From positions 186,001 through 250,000 of the forward strand of contig CASHTG010000014.1 in NCBI GenBank assembly GCA_949357655.1: a DNA stretch of 64,000 nucleotides, read 5' to 3'. The notes beneath the pieces are model-generated. The model was not told where the DNA came from. It searched no databases and worked only from the letters and a program-made list of their open reading frames with translations. Position 1 is the first letter of the stretch. Each line of letters begins with the position of its first letter. The translations under genes and the position numbers were made by a program. The stretch is from Parascedosporium putredinis. Lineage: Eukaryota > Ascomycota > Sordariomycetes > Microascales > Microascaceae. Of the stretch, positions 58,756 through 64,000 are shown piece after piece.

Positions 58756-59726
58756 GACTCAAAACCCCGTCTGAAGTGTCCACGATGAAATTCAAGTCAT
58801 TGCGAAGCCTGCGGCACTTAATTACGTACTTCAAAGAGGGTAGCAAAGAGACGGGGGACCAGGTCCGAGTTTTCATCGTACCCACGACGAATTCAACCTT
58901 ACATTCACGCGGCTAATATAGCATAGCCAAAGACAGGGCCATACCCTACCTCCTATATGGCGAGGTCTACCTTTAATGCAGTGTTTGCCCGGCGTGTTAC
59001 CGCCGAGTATCGGGATTTCCGGACACCGGGTTCATCATCTTGCTCGTTTAACATCTCTACTTAATATAGCCGCCGATCGAAGCAACACGCGTCCTACCGT
59101 TATTACTTCCGCACTTTCGGAATTTCCAGAACCCTTAGGCAATCCCGAGTACTACTATAGTTGGTTAAATGGTAATTAAGCTTATCTCCATCGCCGCTTT
59201 CAGTGGAGAATTTTGCGACGTTGAATTTAGAGGAGACCGGGAAACCCTACTATTATAGACTTCGATAAGCCTAGGTGAAGTTCACCATAATACACGACTC
59301 ACATGTTAGGTACAGCTATTATAGCACAAAATACTCGGGGGTCAGTAACCGCTTAGCTATATATAGCTCAGGCCAGTAGCACCGCTAACTCTCCTTCCTG
59401 TTTAACATGTATCCTTCTAAGAGAGTGTTCTTGAGCTCAGTCAGCGCATATAGGTTGATAAGGTGTGAATAGGGGCTTAATAGTTCCTCTGCTCCCTACT
59501 AGCTCGGATCAGATCAAGACTACCGTAGCTGATGTTTCTTGGCACTTCCGTTACTGGATTAGCGGGACTCATTTATGTGTGCTCTTCCCAATCCCTCAGT
59601 GCTCGTTGTAATTATCACGTGCCGGACACTATAGGCCGTAAGACGGCGTAAATTTACATCGTGTTTATATGCTCACCGTCTCGACAAGTTTCTATCTTCT
59701 CGCATCTCTCGCCATTTCTTACAACC
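58756..59726. promoter_or_regulatory. Divergent upstream region of GH55 and F-box-like genes
   Basis: About 1 kb, AT-rich in the middle. No gene seen. TTTCTATCTTCTCGC-type pyrimidine tract just before the F-box-like start. Confidence 0.4.
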
Positions 59727-61716
59727 ATGTCTACATCACCGACTTTCAGTCGGTTAGAGAATTTGCCCTTACATGTCTTTGAAGAAATTTGCGAACAGTT
59801 GATGACATACCCCCGCGAAGCAAAAACGAAGCCTGTTAGCGCTTGGTTCAACCAACAAACGCCTCCGCTCCGCGACTGCGGGACTGCTGTTCAAGACGAT
59901 CCGCATTCAATTTGAAAACAAGTCTGAGTTGCCTCAAGAAGCTGAGAGATGGAAGGGAATTCTAGAATCTAGGGGCTGCGCGTCGTGCGTACGGCGTCTA
60001 AGCATTGTGGAGAAAGTGACGCTTGATGAGTGGGATGATGAGGATGTGCAGAAGCAGTGGCCGCCCGACAGAGAAGACGACTTCTTCAAGCGTGTTAACA
60101 ACGAGATTTGGCCGTTGGACAAAGATGATGAGTTCTGGACGCGTCCTGAAGCGATCGAGTTTGACCCATGGGAGCCCGTTCCAACTCCAAGTCAGAAGGC
60201 AAAGGAGCAAACGGCCTGGGCCCCAGTCGTCGACTTCATTGCTAGTTTGGTCGAACTTGATGACGTGGATTTCGAGGGTAAAAGCCAGATACCAACAACC
60301 GTCCTTCGCGTCCTAAATGAGAAGGATGGCGGACCTGTTCGCCTGCATATATACGGCTTCAGTCTCCGTAGTCTATACCAGGCCGAATCGAACTACCACG
60401 ATATTGACGAGGATGAGTTTTACCTGGCCACTTCACCATGTCTTTCGAGTATTCGTCTTCTAGTACCGACCCACCCTGATCGGGCCCACGGGGTTGATGA
60501 CGGAAATAGGGTCTGTTTCAACGAGGATGCTGTAGCCCGTATGATAGAGGGACTGGCGCCAAACTTGAAATTCGTTTCGTTCAACGAAACCTACTCGCGG
60601 AGGCGGGCCAGACACGACTATATATGGCCCGGGTTCTTTCCCAGCCGACCCCAGGACACTAGCAAGAGGGGAAAGGGTTCTCTCGAGACTCTAGCGCTAG
60701 AATCCGGCATATCCACCGACCCGGATAGTATGCGGGCCTGGAACGACCGCACTTCCCTCAACTTTCTACGCTCTCTTCACCTACGTACATGGGACATTGA
60801 TGTACCCACGTTAGCTGTTCTTTCCGAAATCGCCGAGGCTCAAGGTCTCTGTTCCCTCCGCAGTCTTTCTCTATGGATCGGAGGCTGGCCCAGTGAGGAG
60901 AGCGAAGACAGGATAAGCGAATATAGAGACACCGAGATCTCTAGGTTTCTGAAGGCACTACGACACCTCCAATCCCTCGAACTCAAAGGCCCTTTTGCTG
61001 ATAAGACATTTGATACCATACTCCACACTCACAGGCGTTCTCTACGGAAACTTAGGCTTATACCGGAGCGGGACCCAGATGTGCAGATGGAGCCGTTTGT
61101 CCTCACGCGAGATCGGGTGGAGGCGTTAGTCCGATCATGTAACCAGATCCAAGACCTTGAACTCCGTATCCCACGGTCTCAAGGCGATGAGGATGAAGTC
61201 CGGATCTACCACGCCCTTTCTGAGCTGCCTCTGCTCGACAGGCTGAGTTTGTTACTTGACTGTTCCAACCTGCGAGCGGCTGAGGAAGAGTCAGACAACA
61301 CTTCAGGCATCGCCGACTCGTTCATCCGCGAAGCTCTCATTAATCTCAACACGTCGGACCGTGCACTGGCTGTAGACATATTCGATGCCCTTTCCCTACG
61401 CAACTCACCGCGTCTCATCAGGCTCTATCCTGACGAAGTAGGGAATTTCGGTACTGACGTGCGGGAATGGTCTATGATCTTTATTAGAAACGTCCTGTCA
61501 CGTGCTTGGATACGAGAACGGGATGATATGCTTAGCCACGAGGGCGGATTCCGCATCACGGAGATTGAGGCTAAAAATCGGCAGAACAGTGATAGGGAGC
61601 CAATATTAAGTGAATTTGAGAGGGCTTTAGTAGCTGCCTGGCCAAAATCGGATTCATGGTTTGGGGACAAGGGGAAGTTTATAAGCTTTCCGCTGTGGAA
61701 GCCAGGTAATCTATAA
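59727..61716 (+). CDS. F-box-like/LRR-type protein, one frame break
   Basis: N-terminal F-box-like segment FSRLENLPLHVFEEICEQL, then RSLLALGSTNKRLRSATAGL after one base is removed from the A5 run 59822-59826. This extra A is one of only two insertions among the errors in the window. Corrected length 663 codons, no intron. The rest is leucine-rich with repeating L-x2-L patterns (SLETLALESG, FLRSLHLRTW, SLRSLSLWIGG, HLQSLELKGP, IQDLELRIP), like the degenerate LRRs of fungal F-box proteins. Such proteins bring substrates to SCF ubiquitin ligases through Skp1. Substrate unknown. Confidence 0.82.
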
Positions 61717-62371
61717 TGTACGAAACCTAAAGGCTATACGCGAGCGTCATCGCTGTCTAGTGACACGAGACTTCGATCAGGACAAGGCTAGGTTACGATA
61801 GTAATGGTACGAAGAGCATGCGATAGATGATGATAGTATGCGTTTCATACCACCAGCTATTAAACTCGAGGCTGCCCATATTCTACCGCATTTTGTCATG
61901 GCCACGCGTATGGGTGAGCAAGCAGTAGGTCTTAGTTTAGTACACTCACTAGGTCATTTATGCTTACGCTCACTTCTAGGAGAAGTCAAGGATCGCTGCC
62001 CTCGCTATCTTAAATATGTTTGAGACTGGTGTGGTGGGCATGATCGAAGGTTGAGATATTGCCTGGCCCCACAACGCCCTTCCACTATAGCCTAGCTTTC
62101 TTTGCTGTTTTGGCAATTTTGAAGTTTACTTCACCGCTATCGATATCGACGCGAAGACGTACAAAATCCAGTTAATTAACTACCCGGCTCTGACCACATA
62201 GAGGTAACCCTAACCGTACGCCACTACTCATTACTAGTACCCCTATCGCTATCCTAGGCGTTATGCTAGTGCTCTAAAACGTGAAGCTAAATCTAAAATT
62301 GAAGGGAGATTTTTTTACTTGATCTAAATCTCATGGGAGATGGCTGGCTATATATAAAGCCACTGAGAATC
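61717..62371. other. Intergenic, no gene seen
   Basis: Contains short open frames only. Confidence 0.5.
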
Positions 62372-62864
62372 TTAATTATTGGGAGCTATCTGGTAGATGC
62401 TTCCTAGGTTCCCTTCCGTATCCTCAAAGTAGCGGTATAATCCGAAGCCGCTTTCTGGCTGCACCCCGGATAATATCTTTCCACCCGCGGCAGTGATTGC
62501 CTCGCTGGTTTGCTTGAGGTCCTCCACAAACCAATGCATGCAGGTCCCTCCGTGACCAGTCTTTAAAATTCCGGCCTCGTCAGGGACGAAGACTATTCCC
62601 CGCTGAGGCTGGAGTCCGGGCTGAAATCGAAAGAGCGAAGACGCGTTTCCAACACGTCTTCTCGAGGCGGTTTAAAGTACCAGTTGAACACACTTGAGTA
62701 AAATCGATGGGCTATCCACGAAGTTGATAGCGCTGTCAGTACTCGTGCTCAACGCTATTCCAACTTCGGCCTTTATTTCTCATACCTCGAGGGACATCTC
62801 GGGCGGAGATACTGATCCAACAGGGGTGCCCAAACCTGGGTGGTTTCCAATTTTCGGTAGACAT
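62372..62864 (-). CDS. Glyoxalase/VOC-superfamily protein, one frame break
   Basis: Exons 62864-62786 and 62711-62372; the 74-bp intron (GTATGA, branch TACTGAC, GATAG) joins ISARDVPR to AHRFYSSVFNW, a VOC-fold opening. A G is missing in the run seen as CCCC at 62598-62601; with it the frame reads LSGGIVFVPDEAG, then GTCMHWFVEDLKQTSEAITA, and ends YRYFEDTEGNLGSIYQ. Corrected length 140 codons (139 aa), typical for a single VOC-domain protein. The Cys-Met-His and Glu (FEDTEGN) positions correspond to metal-binding sites in relatives. It could be a lactoylglutathione lyase-like or resistance-type enzyme; the substrate cannot be told. No signal peptide, so cytosolic. None of its frames is long enough to stand out uncorrected. 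Confidence 0.83.
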
Positions 62865-63081
62865 CTCGAGGGCTTATTTAGATGATTCAAAATGGGTGGG
62901 AAATCGCGGCTAACATTGCGATAATCTGCTCAGGGCGCGGAATTGAAAGTTTGCCAAGGGGACAGGCGATAGTTTAAATAGCTCGACCAAGGGATAGAAA
63001 TCACCGTGTGCTATTCATTCTAGGATAAACATTCGGCCGTCTGACGGCTCCAATCCGAAAGGTTCACGAACCTGAAAAGGG

Positions 63082-63723
63082 TTAGGGGAAGTGGCTTGCA
63101 TCGCCTAACCGTGATACTTGAGCTTCATTGGCTTGTTGAACGTTTGATCCGGACTTATACAGGAAGGCTTCTATCGACCGAGTGACCATAAAAGCCATTA
63201 ATATTGCGAGGCGACCAATGTTCGTAAATCCAAGACCCTTCGTAAACAGTGAAGTCGCTGTATATCAGAGAGCATCTGCGAGATTTGTTAATTTTCGCCC
63301 ACTATCCTTCGAAGTCAAATACTTTAGTATTCCCAACGAGTCAGTCGATTCGTGGCTCCTTGCTAACAGTTGCTTATGGATAAGTTCATTGCGTGAGTAC
63401 ACGGGAACCTGTAATCCACCTAACGCTGTCCGTCCCTCAAGACACCTCAGACACATCATTTGTACCCCTGGCCGTATCTGTTCGCCTGATACCTGAATCG
63501 AGGCGTTTTGAGGAGGGTCGAGAAGGATTATTTCATCAGCCCCAAGTATCCGTTCTTCAATCACGTTGCGCGTATCGGTAGCTTGAGCGACTACTTCTCC
63601 GGCGAGAATAGCTAAGACTGGGAGCCCTCTCATGAGAGGAGGGAGACCCCCTTGGACATTCCCTAACTTAGCGAGCCTAGAGACGTCTGATTTTAAAGAA
63701 ACGGATTTCTGATTCTTGAACAT
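63082..63723 (-). pseudogene. Unknown ORF interrupted by one in-frame TGA
   Basis: From ATG 63723 the frame is open for 152 codons (starts MFKNQKSVSLKSD; contains GLPVLAILAGEVVAQATDTR and ADEIILLDPPQNAS), meets TGA at 63267-63265, then stays open for another 60 codons to TAA 63084-63082 (GFTNIGRLAILMAFMVTRS). The long same-frame continuation suggests one 214-codon unit in which a codon such as TGG became TGA. I do not recognise the family. No signal peptide; one hydrophobic stretch near the C-terminus. Confidence 0.4.
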
Positions 63724-63960
63724 GGTAGGGGCGCTTTAGGAGAATCGACTGAAGTGGGTGTGTCAAGTTGGGCGTGTATGTGGCACTGAGGGGTACGAGC
63801 CAAAAAGCATCTGGAGATGTATTAAACAAAGGTAGACCCAGCTTCTCACAATTCACGCGGCACAGCTCCTGAGGCGCTCATCTCAACACGTGACAGTCTA
63901 TGGTTGACAAGGCAACACTGATGTGGGCGCTGACTAACATCGCCCGGCGTTAATATTGAA
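63724..63960. promoter_or_regulatory. Upstream region of the unknown ORF
   Basis: No gene seen. AT- and CT-mixed sequence before ATG 63723. Confidence 0.3.
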
Positions 63961-64000
63961 GAGGGAAAATGTTCGTATTCGCTCCTTGGATCCTTCTAAT
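63961..64000 (+). repeat. Start of a second copy of the 12.87-kb repeat
   Basis: The last 40 bases (GAGGGAAAATGTTCGTATTC, then GCTCCTTGGATCCTTCTAAT) match 12866-12903 at about 33 of 40 positions and include GGATCC. The window ends inside it. Confidence 0.5.

Noticed and set aside
1..64000. CRISPR arrays, rRNA and tRNA genes
   Set aside because: No regularly spaced identical repeats, no rRNA-like conserved blocks and no clear tRNA cloverleaf were found by eye; a tRNA scan would be needed to exclude tRNAs fully.

Overview
The window comes from a filamentous ascomycete (Pezizomycotina). The evidence is short introns (about 46-171 bp) with GT...CTAAC/CTGAC...AG signals, AT-rich repeats carrying C-to-T/G-to-A mutations typical of repeat-induced point mutation (RIP), and fungal families: STAND N-terminal proteins, a NACHT protein, GH7, GH55, 2EXR, a C2H2+Zn2Cys6 regulator and a serine peptidase S28 relic. 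The species cannot be named from the sequence.

Layout. 1-9200 is an AT-rich repeat block. It holds one complete but RIP-destroyed Ty3/gypsy LTR retrotransposon (209-7698, minus strand, two 414-bp LTRs, perfect 5-bp target duplication GAAAG), then three more LTR-like copies, two forward and one inverted. 9.3-12.4 kb has two divergent genes for N-terminal-only STAND-type proteins. 12.4-17.5 kb is decayed DNA: a GGATCC-rich repeat and a transcription factor relic whose zinc-cluster cysteines have become tyrosines. 17.5-22.6 kb has a long-chain acyl-CoA synthetase and a 14-TM-type MFS efflux pump. 24.9-28.6 kb is a NACHT STAND gene. 29.3-30.5 kb is a serine peptidase relic. 31.2-31.8 kb encodes a cysteine-rich secreted protein. 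About 5.4 kb without a recognisable gene precedes a shortened GH7 cellulase gene (37.3-38.4 kb). 38.8-50.5 kb carries two secreted modular proteins with a possible CheD/CNF-like Cys...His core, which flank a UDP-glycosyltransferase, an FAD monooxygenase and a 2EXR protein. 51.5-54.9 kb is a divergent pair of membrane proteins. 56-58.7 kb is a six-exon GH55 glucanase; 59.7-61.7 kb an F-box-like protein; 62.4-62.9 kb a glyoxalase-like (VOC) protein; 63.1-63.7 kb an unknown ORF with one in-frame stop.

Most protein genes here are not open as written. Fourteen of them need 28 single-base corrections in all: 26 missing bases and 2 extra, 24 of them in runs of four or more identical bases. After correction every gene model becomes a multiple of three, with family-like sequence on both sides of each site. 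The simplest reading is homopolymer error in a long-read assembly, not mass gene death. The real decay (retroelement, Zn2Cys6 relic, S28 relic) looks different: transitions and stop codons.

Functionally this is an accessory region: plant cell-wall and glucan breakdown (GH7, GH55), secreted and surface proteins, small-molecule oxidation, glycosylation and export (FAD monooxygenase, glycosyltransferase, MFS pump), and STAND-type self/non-self or immunity-like proteins, next to a RIP-inactivated transposon island.
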